Of a DNA stretch of 25,544 nt, positions 8,071 through 16,591 are shown one piece after another. Position numbers and translations under genes: made by a program. The notes beneath the pieces were generated by a model. The model was not told the origin of the DNA and made no database searches. It saw only the letters and a list, made by a program, of their open reading frames with translations. The stretch is taken from positions 1-25,544 of the forward strand of contig JBAXGW010000061.1 in NCBI GenBank assembly GCA_037139195.1, written 5' to 3'. The stretch comes from JBAXGW01 sp037139195. GTDB taxonomy: Bacteria; Bacteroidota; Bacteroidia; Bacteroidales; JAHJDW01. The first letter of the stretch is position 1. Every line of letters starts with the position of its first letter.

Positions 8071-8688
8071 TCACTTTTTAGAAAAAAACGCAACTTTCTC
8101 CAACGAGGTAATCATATCGTACTCTTCTAAATAAACATGATTAGATACGTTAAGCGAAGTAGAAGTGTAATTAAGTATACCTTTAATTCCTGCTAAAACT
8201 AGTTCTTCTGCAACTTTTGCTGCATATTCTGGTGGCACCGCAATAATTCCAATTCTAACTTTTTCTTTTTGAATATATTCAGCCATTTGATTTGTATGGT
8301 AACAATGAACTCCAGAAACAATTCTATTTACTTTATTTTCATCGGTGTCGAAAGTTGCTACAATAGCTAATTTTGAACGCTTGCCGTTGAAATAACTAGT
8401 AATAGCACGACCTAAATTACCCATGCCTACTACAATAACGTTTTGTGTTTCGGGAGAATCAAGCAGCCTACCTATTAAATCTATAAGTTCTTTTATGTCG
8501 TAGCCTTTTCGAAGTGTTCCAGTATGCGAAATTAGCATAATATCACGACGGACTTGTACTGGTTTTATGTGCAATAATATAGCAAGTTCATGCGAAAAAA
8601 TATGTTGTTTTCCTTCTTCTACGCATGTTATCAAAACTCTTCTGTACTGGCTTAATCGTTCAACTGTTTTTTCTGGGAGTTTCTTCAT
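8071..8688 (-). CDS. rex: Redox-sensing transcriptional repressor Rex
   Basis: A 205-residue protein with the two Rex domains. An N-terminal winged helix (about 1-75) contains the recognition region KPVQVRRDIMLIS and the wing RKGYDI. A Rossmann domain with the NAD(H)-binding loop VVGMGNLGRA (G88-x-G90-x-x-G93), the acidic strand end FDTDENK and IIAVPPEYA follows. Rex dimers bind TTGTGAA/TTGTTAA-type palindromes when NADH is low and leave DNA as NADH/NAD+ rises. It is the last gene of the hydrogenase operon, one base behind the hybrid kinase. Two matching palindromes occur at 16599-16633 in front of that operon, so Rex probably represses its own transcript together with the hydrogenase. Its recognition as Rex is firm, its targets are inferred. 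Confidence 0.93.
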   Translation of the reverse strand: MKKLPEKTVERLSQYRRVLITCVEEGKQHIFSHELAILLHIKPVQVRRDIMLISHTGTLRKGYDIKELIDLIGRLLDSPETQNVIVVGMGNLGRAITSYFNGKRSKLAIVATFDTDENKVNRIVSGVHCYHTNQMAEYIQKEKVRIGIIAVPPEYAAKVAEELVLAGIKGILNYTSTSLNVSNHVYLEEYDMITSLEKVAFFSKK

Positions 8689-8689
8689 C

Positions 8690-9811
8690 TTAATTTTTTG
8701 GTATGTTAATTGTAAAAGTTGATCCTTGATTTGGCTCGCTTACCACTGCTATTGAGCCCTTATATATTTCTGTGATTTTTTTAACTATTGATAATCCAAG
8801 GCCGCTGCCACTAATGTTTTTTGTTTGTTGATTTTTTATTCTAACAAAATCGTTGAATAATCGAGATATTTCTTCTTCATTCATTCCAATTCCAGTGTCT
8901 TTAACAATAATTTCAATTCCATTATCTTGATTATTTATCCAACAATCAACTTTCCCATTGTTTTTATTGTATTTTATTGCATTTGAAATTAAGTTGTTAA
9001 AAATTATTTCAAACTCTTCAAAATCTGCGTTAAAGATAATAGTTTTTTCGGTGTGAAGAAAAACTTCTACATCTTTTTGTATAGCATAGGGCATCATAGT
9101 GTCAATAGATGATTGTGCTGCGGCTGCTATATTTATCTCTTGTATGTTTCTTTTCTTATTACCTGATTCAATGTAGGTTAAATCTAATAAGTCCATTATC
9201 ATGCTACGCATAGCAGTCATTCGTGATAGCGAGCGTTCAATTATATCGGTATAATTATTTACATCGACACCAAATTGTTTTTCCTGAATAATTCTTAAAT
9301 ATCCTTCAACAGCATTTAAGGGAGCTTTAAGTTCGTGCGACAAAACAGATAAAAATTGAAAACGAATTTGCTTGCCTTCTTTCTGTAGTTTTTGTGTCAT
9401 TTGCTTTAAAAACAGATGTTTTGCAATGTTTTCCATCGAAGAACGAAGTTCTTGTGGAGTGAAAGGCTTAGGAATAAAGTCGTAAGCACCATCACGAGTT
9501 GCTTTCACTGCTAATTCAAGTGAAGCAAATGAAGTTATCATAACAACAATAATATTTAATTGTTTGTTTTTGATGTATTCAAGCACTTCAATTCCTTGCA
9601 TACCAGGTAATTTGTTGTCGAGCAGGATAATATCAGGTTTTTCTTTTTCTATTTTCTCAATTCCTTCTTCTCCTGTTGATGCATCAAGAGTTTCAAAAGT
9701 GATGCTTTCTTCCATGAAAGGGTAATCTACTTTGAAATTTTGCATGATACGAATTACACCAGAACGGATTCCGGGTTCGTCATCAACTACCAGTATTTTT
9801 AAATTTGTCAT
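8690..9811 (-). CDS. Hybrid receiver-histidine kinase
   Basis: A 373-residue cytoplasmic protein. An N-terminal receiver domain (about 1-125) has the acidic pocket D10-D11, phosphoacceptor Asp65 (LLDNKLPG), T93 and K115 (IPKPF). It is followed by a HisKA dimerisation domain with His159 (SVLSHELKAPLNAVEGY) and a HATPase_c domain with the N box NLISNAIKYN, DTGIGM and GSGLGLSIV. There is no membrane segment and no separate sensor domain, so the kinase is most likely controlled by phosphorylation of its own receiver. It lies 3 bases behind the lone receiver gene and next to rex. In this operon the natural upstream partner is the hydrogenase-like histidine kinase at 10217-12220. Confidence 0.9.
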   Translation of the reverse strand: MTNLKILVVDDEPGIRSGVIRIMQNFKVDYPFMEESITFETLDASTGEEGIEKIEKEKPDIILLDNKLPGMQGIEVLEYIKNKQLNIIVVMITSFASLELAVKATRDGAYDFIPKPFTPQELRSSMENIAKHLFLKQMTQKLQKEGKQIRFQFLSVLSHELKAPLNAVEGYLRIIQEKQFGVDVNNYTDIIERSLSRMTAMRSMIMDLLDLTYIESGNKKRNIQEINIAAAAQSSIDTMMPYAIQKDVEVFLHTEKTIIFNADFEEFEIIFNNLISNAIKYNKNNGKVDCWINNQDNGIEIIVKDTGIGMNEEEISRLFNDFVRIKNQQTKNISGSGLGLSIVKKITEIYKGSIAVVSEPNQGSTFTINIPKN

Positions 9812-9814
9812 TTT

Positions 9815-10210
9815 TTAGATTTTAAGAAGTTTATTTATCTCTCTTTGAAGTTGGTCGCCTCTAATTCCTTTGTCTAGATACAAATCAGCTTTAATCCATT
9901 GACGTTCTTCATTGCTGTTGATATTAAACGAAATCCCTGTTTCGGCAGTTACTGCTGTAGCTATAATTACAGGTACATCAGGATATCTTTTTTTTATTTT
10001 GTAAGCCAATATAAATCCACTATCGTCGTTCTCCATCATTAAATCCAGAATTGCTAAATCGGGTTTAATGGTTTCTAGTAATTTTTCTGCTTCAGCCTGA
10101 CTATCTGCTGTTATTGTTTTGAACCCAAAATTTTCTACTTTTAACTTGGTTTGAAAAAGATAGTCGGGGTCGTCGTCGACAATTAAAATACTTTTACTTA
10201 ATTTGTTCAT
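9815..10210 (-). CDS. Single-domain response regulator (receiver only)
   Basis: A 131-residue CheY-like protein. It has the acidic triad D12-D13-D14, phosphoacceptor Asp56 in LAILDLMMEND, a Thr/Ala switch region IIATAVTAE, and a conserved Lys in YLDKGI. An insertion after the switch strand (ETGISFNINSNEERQWIKAD) is longer than in canonical CheY. No output domain is present, so it can pass phosphate or bind a partner but cannot bind DNA itself. It sits 6 bases behind the hydrogenase-kinase fusion and directly in front of a receiver-kinase, as expected for an intermediate carrier in a phosphorelay. Confidence 0.9.
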   Translation of the reverse strand: MNKLSKSILIVDDDPDYLFQTKLKVENFGFKTITADSQAEAEKLLETIKPDLAILDLMMENDDSGFILAYKIKKRYPDVPVIIATAVTAETGISFNINSNEERQWIKADLYLDKGIRGDQLQREINKLLKI

Positions 10211-10216
10211 TTTATA

Positions 10217-12220
10217 TTAATTAATATTGTTAATACGAGGTATTCGAACCGAAAATGTAGTGCCAGTTGGTCCAACTTTTGGGTTTGTGTTGGTGGTTAA
10301 ATCGATAGATCCTTTATGCATTTTCACAATACCGTAAGTAGTTGGAAGTCCAAGACCTGTACCTTTCCCAATTCCTTTTGTGGTGAAAAATGGAGTATAT
10401 AGTTTATCCATATTTTCTTCGGGTATACCTTCGCCAGTATCGCAAATAAGGAAATAAATATTATCTGAGTCCTCTTTCAAAACAATACTTAGTATTCCAC
10501 CAAGGGGCATTGCATCAATAGCATTTTTTAGTAGGTTTGTTAGGGCTTGTACCATTTGGTCGGCATCAATCATTGCAAAAGGATTGCTTACATTGGTGTC
10601 TATTTTAATTTTTATATTATCAGGGACAATCACTGAATTTGTACAGCGTTTTGCTAAAACAGCGCAATCGGTATTTACTAAACTAACATGATTTTTACGT
10701 GCAAAATTCAATAAGCCTCCAACTATTCTTTTGCAACGGTCGGATTGTTCAACTATTAATTCGTAATCGCTACGTAATGGCGAATCGGGCGGGCATTCAT
10801 CTAATAAAAGATTAGCGTACATAATCACAACGCCTAAAGGATTATTCAATTCATGAGCAATACCAGCTGAAAGCTGTCCCATGTGAGCTAATTTTTCTGA
10901 ATGCTTCAGTGCTTCTTGCATTGAAACCAATTTTTCATTCGAAAGAGCTAGCTCGTTTATATAATTGTGCATTTTTTCAATTGAGTAGGGAAGGCACATT
11001 TCGTTTTCTGCTAGTCCTTCAATAATAGCTATTGCGTGTTCAATACAAGTGTCGTATCCACAAGCACCACAGTCGAGGTGGTCTTTGGTCGACATTTTCC
11101 CCATTTGGTTAAGCACTTCAGTAATTTTATCTTCGGTTGGTTTTTTTACTCGTTTATCATCACATGCAAAACCTTGTCTTAAATCTAGTGTGCTGTATTC
11201 TTCACAAGCCTTATTCCATTCAGCTTCGTCAAAATCCTCTAATTTATCTTTAACATAATTAGTAATAATGGTTCTACGAGTGTAAAGTTTCCCCCCCGAC
11301 GACATGCCTGGTCCCATAATACAGCCTTCGCAGCAAAGTAGTTCGAGGTGCTGAGTGTTTATTAAGCCTTTTTCAAATTCTTTAATGGCATTTTGAAAGT
11401 TTATTCTTCCATCTGCCACTATAATATTACCTTCAAATAAATCTTCTTCAATGTTAACAGTTTGGAGTAAACCGCGAGCTACTGGGAAAATAGAGCCTTT
11501 TCCAGATTTTGGGGCGTCAAAATCGGTTTGATCTACATTATGAGGATTAATATTGTTCATGTGAAATAAGGTGCGCAATTCGCGGAATGTAAGCACTTCG
11601 TCAATTTCGTCGGACTCTTGTTTTTTTGCAATACATGGACCAATGAAAACTAGTTTTACATTTTCACCATATTTCTTTTTCATAACTCTACCCATTGCTA
11701 TCATTGGTGAAACAATAGGAGCAAGGTTTTCAGTTAAATCAGGATGATAGTGTTGAATGTAAGAAACAATTGCAGGACAATCGGATGAAATATAATGAAT
11801 AGAATCGTCTTCGGATTGAAGAATTTTTTTATATTCAGCAGCAACAATGTCGGCACCAAAACCTACTTCGGTAACATATTTAAAGCCAAGAGCTCTAACC
11901 ATGCTAACAAAAGTTTTGTAGTTTCGACATTCGGTAAATTCAGCAGGAAAGCTAGGTGCAATCATTGCTATTACCGTTTCGTTTGTTTTTATTAATTTGT
12001 TAACGTCATCAATCGATTGGCGATAGAATTTAGCATCCTGACTACACACTTTTATGCAATTGCCACACTCAATGCATCGCTCAGCAATAATATCAGCCTG
12101 ACCATTGTTAATTTTAATAGCTTTAGCAGGGCATTCCCTTACGCAAGTATAACATACACGGCATCTTTCCTTTATAGTAAAAACCATTGGTTCTTTGTTC
12201 GTCTTTTTTCTCTTTCCCAT
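10217..12220 (-). CDS. Sensory [FeFe]-hydrogenase-like protein fused to a histidine kinase (group C1-like)
   Basis: A 667-residue soluble fusion. Two [4Fe-4S] ferredoxin motifs come first (C20/23/26/30 and C49/52/55/59), then an [FeFe]-hydrogenase H-domain (about 80-360), a further four-Cys Fe-S motif (C384, C387, C392, C409), a linker helix, HisKA with His456 (SAGIAHELNNPLG) and HATPase_c (NLLKNAIDAM, DTGEGIP, GKGTGLGL). The H-domain keeps loop Cys148 and Cys196 with K199 and E202, but loop 1 reads SSDCPAI, with Asp147 where catalytic enzymes have the proton-donating Cys, and loop 3 reads CCEGCIMGPG. It presumably senses H2 or electron supply and sets the autokinase. It lies 11 bases behind hydA and in front of two receiver genes. 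The architecture is clear; an assembled H-cluster is unproven. Confidence 0.88.
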   Translation of the reverse strand: MGKRKKTNKEPMVFTIKERCRVCYTCVRECPAKAIKINNGQADIIAERCIECGNCIKVCSQDAKFYRQSIDDVNKLIKTNETVIAMIAPSFPAEFTECRNYKTFVSMVRALGFKYVTEVGFGADIVAAEYKKILQSEDDSIHYISSDCPAIVSYIQHYHPDLTENLAPIVSPMIAMGRVMKKKYGENVKLVFIGPCIAKKQESDEIDEVLTFRELRTLFHMNNINPHNVDQTDFDAPKSGKGSIFPVARGLLQTVNIEEDLFEGNIIVADGRINFQNAIKEFEKGLINTQHLELLCCEGCIMGPGMSSGGKLYTRRTIITNYVKDKLEDFDEAEWNKACEEYSTLDLRQGFACDDKRVKKPTEDKITEVLNQMGKMSTKDHLDCGACGYDTCIEHAIAIIEGLAENEMCLPYSIEKMHNYINELALSNEKLVSMQEALKHSEKLAHMGQLSAGIAHELNNPLGVVIMYANLLLDECPPDSPLRSDYELIVEQSDRCKRIVGGLLNFARKNHVSLVNTDCAVLAKRCTNSVIVPDNIKIKIDTNVSNPFAMIDADQMVQALTNLLKNAIDAMPLGGILSIVLKEDSDNIYFLICDTGEGIPEENMDKLYTPFFTTKGIGKGTGLGLPTTYGIVKMHKGSIDLTTNTNPKVGPTGTTFSVRIPRINNIN

Positions 12221-12231
12221 TTTGTAGATGC

Positions 12232-13959
12232 TTATATGTTAATATCATTACGACATTGATACTTAGTGTGAATTATTCTTTTCGCTATTTCGCTACCTGC
12301 TTTTTCAAAATAGCTAGAATACAAATATTGAATTTGAGGGTTTTTATGAGCTGTTTTAATTATTTCGTTTTCGTCAATTTCATGTATAGTCTTAATTTGA
12401 GCTTTAATGCTTTTTTCATCGAGCCCAATTGGTTGACCACCACCTTCAATACAGCCTCCAATGCAAGTCATTACTTCAATTAAATGCAGGTCGTTTCTAC
12501 CAGCTTTTATTTCTTCAATTATTTCCGAAACATTGCCTATGCCATTTACTATAGCTACGCCAATTTCGTAGTTTCCAATTTTAATTTTTCCTTCTTTTCT
12601 GTTCTTGAATAATTTCGAATCATTTAGTTTGAAATTATAGGATTCTTTACCTGTAATTTGATATGCCAGTGTTCGTAATATGGCTTCGGTAGTGCCACCA
12701 GTAAAAGCAAACATTTTAGCAGCTGAACTTCTTGATTTAAAAGGTTCATCGGCATTTTCAATTTCAATATTATTAATGTCTATGCCATATAGGCGAATCA
12801 AACGAGCAATTTCTCTGGTAGTAATTACTGCATCAACATCAGATATTCCTTTGATAGTCATTTCTTCACGTAATGCTTCAAATTTTTTTGATGTGCAAGG
12901 AACTATAGAGACGGTATATATGTTTTCGGGCTGTAAATGATATTCTTTTGCATAGAAACTTTTTATAATACTGCCCATCATTTGCTGTGGCGATTTGCAT
13001 GTCGAAATCATCGGTAAAACCTCTGGTGCAAGTTGTTCGGCATATTGTATCCAAGATGAACAAGAACTTGTAAATAATGGGATATTTGCATTGTTTTCTA
13101 AACGCTCTTTTAGCTCGTTTGCTTGTTCCATAATAACCATATCAGCAGCAAATCCACTATCGAAAACATTTTTAAATCCTATTTTTTTGAGTGCAGCATT
13201 TAGAATTCCGTAAACATCTTTTCCCGGTTTCAAGCCAAACTCTTCGGCAAGCGACAATGTAATACTTGGCGAATAATAAACAATAACATTGGTGTCTTTT
13301 TTATGTAAGGCATCTTGCACTTTTGTAATTTGGCTTTTCTCTGTTAATGCGCCTGTTGGACAAACCATAATGCATTGTCCACAATTAATGCAGCTTGAAA
13401 CATTTAGTGGCTTGTTTAACGAAGGAGCTACCATGGTTTTATTCCCTCTGTGAATGAAGTCAATTGCATTGATGTGTTGAAGCTCATCACAAATTCTAAT
13501 ACATCTTCCGCAAAGTATGCACTTCGAAATATCGCGAACAATGCTTGAACTAGATTGGTCGATTTTTATTTGACTGAAATTTTTAGCGGTTCTTTTCTCT
13601 GTAATAAATAATTCTTTAGATAATTCTTGAAGTTCGCAGCTGCCATTTCTTACGCAGTATAAGCAGTCGTTAGGGTGATTCATTAATAATAGCTCAACTA
13701 AAGATTTTCGGGCTTTGATAACTCGCTCCGAATGGGTCTTTATTTTCATCCATTCTTCAACAGGATGGGAGCAAGCCGGAATTAAATTGCTTTTTCCTTC
13801 AACTTCAACAACACAAATACGACAGTTTCCTGTAGGCAGAAATTCTTGCATATAGCAAAGCGTTGGAACTTTTATGCCGCTTCTGTTAAGGGCAGATAAT
13901 ATAGTTTCACCTTTGCGAGCTTTTATTATTCTATTGTTTACCTCGATATCAAAAATCAT
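12232..13959 (-). CDS. hydA: [FeFe]-hydrogenase catalytic subunit HydA, with altered proton-relay residues
   Basis: A 575-residue protein with the full CpI-like order: [2Fe-2S] (C35, C46, C49, C63), His-ligated [4Fe-4S] (H95, C99, C102, C108), two ferredoxin clusters (C147/150/153/157 and C190/193/196/200), the H-domain, and the small-subunit-like tail (HKNPQIQYLY to IIHTKYQ). The four H-cluster cysteines fall at C300, C355, C499 and C503, the same numbers as in CpI, and K358, E361, E282, R286, S319 and M497 are kept. Loop 1 reads TSSCSSW, so Cys299 is Ser, and residue 279 is Gln in place of Glu; residue 353 is Val and 498 is Thr. With hydB and hydC it would form an NAD-linked, probably bifurcating hydrogenase, but these changes put normal turnover in doubt. 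Confidence 0.9.
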   Translation of the reverse strand: MIFDIEVNNRIIKARKGETILSALNRSGIKVPTLCYMQEFLPTGNCRICVVEVEGKSNLIPACSHPVEEWMKIKTHSERVIKARKSLVELLLMNHPNDCLYCVRNGSCELQELSKELFITEKRTAKNFSQIKIDQSSSSIVRDISKCILCGRCIRICDELQHINAIDFIHRGNKTMVAPSLNKPLNVSSCINCGQCIMVCPTGALTEKSQITKVQDALHKKDTNVIVYYSPSITLSLAEEFGLKPGKDVYGILNAALKKIGFKNVFDSGFAADMVIMEQANELKERLENNANIPLFTSSCSSWIQYAEQLAPEVLPMISTCKSPQQMMGSIIKSFYAKEYHLQPENIYTVSIVPCTSKKFEALREEMTIKGISDVDAVITTREIARLIRLYGIDINNIEIENADEPFKSRSSAAKMFAFTGGTTEAILRTLAYQITGKESYNFKLNDSKLFKNRKEGKIKIGNYEIGVAIVNGIGNVSEIIEEIKAGRNDLHLIEVMTCIGGCIEGGGQPIGLDEKSIKAQIKTIHEIDENEIIKTAHKNPQIQYLYSSYFEKAGSEIAKRIIHTKYQCRNDINI

Positions 13960-14010
13960 AATTTTTCTTTTTACTCCTTAAATCTGTATGTTTTTTTATT
14001 CAATTGATAG

Positions 14011-14056
14011 ACTTCGACTCCGCTCAGTCTGCGGTTACTCTGAGCAGAGTCGAAGA
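14011..14056. repeat. Dispersed palindromic repeat, copy B
   Basis: The 16-base arms CTTCGACTCCGCTCAG (14012-14027) and CTGAGCAGAGTCGAAG (14040-14055) pair with one mismatch around a 12-base loop. The hairpin lies in the 158-bp gap between hydB and hydA, inside the operon, where it could act as an mRNA stability or attenuation element. No U-tract follows on the coding strand. Confidence 0.75.
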
Positions 14057-14106
14057 GCTTTTGCTATAAATATGTTATAAAATCATTACAAATTTATGGT
14101 TATTAT

Positions 14107-14141
14107 CAAATGTAAGTTTATTTTATAGTAATTGAACCAAA
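14107..14141 (-). promoter_or_regulatory. Possible internal promoter for the hydA part of the operon
   Basis: On the minus strand, TACATTTG (14114 to 14107) matches the Bacteroidota -7 element TAnnTTTG, and TTTG (14141 to 14138) lies 23 bases upstream, slightly longer than usual. It overlaps the end of hydB and would give a leader of about 140 bases that contains the palindromic repeat. Confidence 0.3.
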
Positions 14142-16070
14142 CTTACAAGACTCAAAACAAATGCCACAACCAATACACTTTTCATCGATTATAAAATGCG
14201 GATTTCTTGCAGTTCCAATAATAGCATTTTCTGGACATTTTCTTGCGCAAATAGTACATCCAGTGCACGACTCAACGTTTATTGCGAATGTTCGCATATC
14301 TTTACATACACCCGACCTGCATTTTCTGTCAAAAATATGTTCTTCGTACTCTTCTCTAAAATATTTCAAAGTGGTAAGAATTGGATTTGCTGCGGTTTGT
14401 CCCAATCCGCAAAGCGAAGTGTCTCTTATTATTTCAGCTAAACCTTCTAGTTCCATTATCCCTTTAAAACGCTCTAAAGTATGGTAATTACCGCCGCCTT
14501 TTTCAGGCTTACGAGTAATGTTTTCAAGTATTTCAAGTATTCGTTGGGTTCCTTGTCTACATGGAATGCACTTTCCACAACTTTCTCTTTGTAAAAAGTT
14601 GATTAAAAACTTAGCTATATCAACCATGCAAGTGTCTTCGTCCATAACAACCATGCCTCCAGAGCCCATCATGGCATTTACCTGTTTCAAAGAATCGAAA
14701 TCAATTTGAATATTTATGTTTTCATTAGTAATAATTCCACCCGAAGGTCCACCAATTAATACCGCTTTAAACTGTTTGTGTTTTTTTATACCACCCGCTA
14801 TATCGTAAATTATTGATTTAATAGTAGTTCCCATTGGAACTTCGATTAAACCAGAGTGAACAGTTTTACCCGTCAATGCAAAAACTTTGGTTCCTTTGCT
14901 GCTTTTTGTACCAATATTATTGTACCATTGTGGTCCAAACTCAATAATTGTTGGAATATTTGCAAGCGTTTCAACATTATTAACTACCGTTGGCTTGTTG
15001 AAAAGTCCGCTGTTAGCAGGATATGGTGGTTTTGATTTTGCAGTACCTCTATTTCCTTCAAGGCTATTAATTAAAGCAGTTTCTTCGCCACAAACAAAAG
15101 CTCCAGCTCCATATCGAACAATTATATCAATATTGGTATCACTATCAAAGATGTTATAACCTAAAATGCCATATTCATAAGCTTGTTTTATTGCAATATT
15201 TAGTCGTTCAATTGCTAAGCCATATTCTGAGCGAATATAAATATATATTTTATTAGCGCCAATAGCATAAGCAGCTATGACCATTCCTTCAATCAAACGA
15301 TGCGGGTCGCCCTCGATGATTGCCCTGTCCATAAACGCACCAGGGTCGCTTTCGTCGGCATTACAAACCAAGTATTTAGGGTTGCTTGAGCTATTTAAAG
15401 CAGTTTTCCATTTAGTTCCAGTAAGAAAACCAGCGCCTCCACGACCTCTAAGTTCGCTTTTTTCAATTATATCGCATGTTTCTTTCGATGTGTAACTTCT
15501 AAGTGTTTTAATGAAAGAGCGATAACCGCTATTTGCAATATATGAATTGATATCGTAAGGGTTGATGATGCCACAGTTTTTCAAAACTACTTTCATTTGG
15601 CGTGCAAAGTAAGGAAGCGTATGAATAGTGTGGATTTTTTCCCAAGGTTGCCATATATTATTGGTGTATTGACCTAATACCAATTCTTTCGGAGCAATAT
15701 TATTTAAAACAGCATCGAATAAATAGGCTACTTTGTCTTCGGTAATTTTTTCGAAAGAAATTCTGGCTTTACCCGGTAATTGAATATCCACAATTGGCTC
15801 CGACGAACAAAGACCAATGCAACCGGTTTCTATTAATTCAGCATTAATATCGTTCTCCTCAAGATAATTCTTAATTGCAGTAATGGTTTTTTTTGCGCCA
15901 GCAATAATGCCGCAAGTACCACTGCCAACATAAATAACAGGAATGGTAGTTCTCTCTTTCTTTAAAATAGAAAGCTTTTCATTTGTTTCGTTAGAAATTA
16001 TCTTGTTATTAGCCAATAAAACATCGCTAATTAAAAAATCTTTTATGGTGGTGTTATTGTCCAATTTCAT
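14118..16070 (-). CDS. hydB: NuoF-like NAD(H)-binding subunit HydB
   Basis: A 650-residue flavoprotein subunit. A thioredoxin-like [2Fe-2S] domain (about 40-125) is followed by the NuoF core with the FMN/NADH loop LRGRGGAGFLTGTKWK (from 207), the SLBB region, and a four-Cys [4Fe-4S] site (SCGKCIPCRQGT at C498/501/504 with a later Cys in SLCGLGQT). A C-terminal pair of ferredoxin clusters follows (C602/605/608/612 and C632/635/638/642). This order is that of the HydB/HndC subunits of NAD(P)-linked [FeFe] hydrogenases, where FMN exchanges electrons between NADH, ferredoxin and HydA. In the N-terminal domain only C53, C84 and C88 are present; the first Cys of the usual C-x4-C pair is Val48, so its [2Fe-2S] cluster may be missing. 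It overlaps hydC by 4 bases (ATGA). Confidence 0.93.
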   Translation of the reverse strand: MKLDNNTTIKDFLISDVLLANNKIISNETNEKLSILKKERTTIPVIYVGSGTCGIIAGAKKTITAIKNYLEENDINAELIETGCIGLCSSEPIVDIQLPGKARISFEKITEDKVAYLFDAVLNNIAPKELVLGQYTNNIWQPWEKIHTIHTLPYFARQMKVVLKNCGIINPYDINSYIANSGYRSFIKTLRSYTSKETCDIIEKSELRGRGGAGFLTGTKWKTALNSSSNPKYLVCNADESDPGAFMDRAIIEGDPHRLIEGMVIAAYAIGANKIYIYIRSEYGLAIERLNIAIKQAYEYGILGYNIFDSDTNIDIIVRYGAGAFVCGEETALINSLEGNRGTAKSKPPYPANSGLFNKPTVVNNVETLANIPTIIEFGPQWYNNIGTKSSKGTKVFALTGKTVHSGLIEVPMGTTIKSIIYDIAGGIKKHKQFKAVLIGGPSGGIITNENINIQIDFDSLKQVNAMMGSGGMVVMDEDTCMVDIAKFLINFLQRESCGKCIPCRQGTQRILEILENITRKPEKGGGNYHTLERFKGIMELEGLAEIIRDTSLCGLGQTAANPILTTLKYFREEYEEHIFDRKCRSGVCKDMRTFAINVESCTGCTICARKCPENAIIGTARNPHFIIDEKCIGCGICFESCKFGSITIK

Positions 16071-16534
16071 TCTTTGATGTTTTTCTTGAATTGATCAATG
16101 ATTTCAATTAGCATATCAGAGCTAACTTTAGAAAAATACTCGTCATTAATTTTTACGATAGGTGATAAGCTGCAAGCTCCCATGCAATCAACTACTTCTA
16201 AGCTAAATTCGGATTTAGAAGTGCGTTGACCTGGTTTAATTTTTAATTTCTTTTCAATAATTTTTATTAATTGAGGTGTGCTAGATAAGTGACAAGCAGT
16301 TCCATGGCAAATTTTTATATGGTAAGTTCCAAGTGGTTGAAACCTGAATTGATTATAAAATGTGGCAACACCATATATTTTACTGCTAGATATATTTAAA
16401 TATTTGCCAACCAATATTATATCACTTTCCGAAAGAAAATCTTTTAGTTCCTGAATGTCTTGAAGAATAGGAATTAAATTGTCTTTATTCGAACTTGGAT
16501 AACGTGAAAAAATATCTTGAATATTTATTTCCAT
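16067..16534 (-). CDS. hydC: NuoE-like [2Fe-2S] subunit HydC
   Basis: A 155-residue protein of the thioredoxin-like [2Fe-2S] family. A helical N-terminal part (about 1-65, with YLNISSSKIYGVATFYNQF) precedes the cluster domain with all four ligands: C76 and C81 (KICHGTACHL) and C117 and C121 (DCMGACSLSPIV). It matches the NuoE/HydC subunit that partners NuoF/HydB in complex I and in bifurcating hydrogenases. It is the first gene of the operon, overlaps hydB by 4 bases, and its start lies some 20 bases downstream of the predicted transcription start of the promoter at 16561-16591. Confidence 0.93.
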   Translation of the reverse strand: MEINIQDIFSRYPSSNKDNLIPILQDIQELKDFLSESDIILVGKYLNISSSKIYGVATFYNQFRFQPLGTYHIKICHGTACHLSSTPQLIKIIEKKLKIKPGQRTSKSEFSLEVVDCMGACSLSPIVKINDEYFSKVSSDMLIEIIDQFKKNIKE

Positions 16535-16560
16535 TGTATTATAATATTTCTTAAATTAGG

Positions 16561-16591
16561 CAAATATATTTAATTGAATTGTAAAAGTCAA
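16561..16591 (-). promoter_or_regulatory. Promoter of the hydCBA-rex operon
   Basis: On the minus strand TTG (16591 to 16589), a 20-base spacer and TATATTTG (16568 to 16561) match the Bacteroidota -33/-7 promoter in sequence and spacing. The start codon of hydC lies 27 bases downstream of the -7 box. Rex-type palindromes begin 8 bases upstream of the -33 element. Confidence 0.7.

Noticed and set aside
12187..13213. Several rightward open frames inside hydA and the kinase-fused sensor (for example 12187-12483 and 12680-12940).
   Set aside because: They lie antisense inside genes with clear domain matches, have no family features of their own, and are Ser/Phe-rich as expected for shadows of AT-rich coding DNA.
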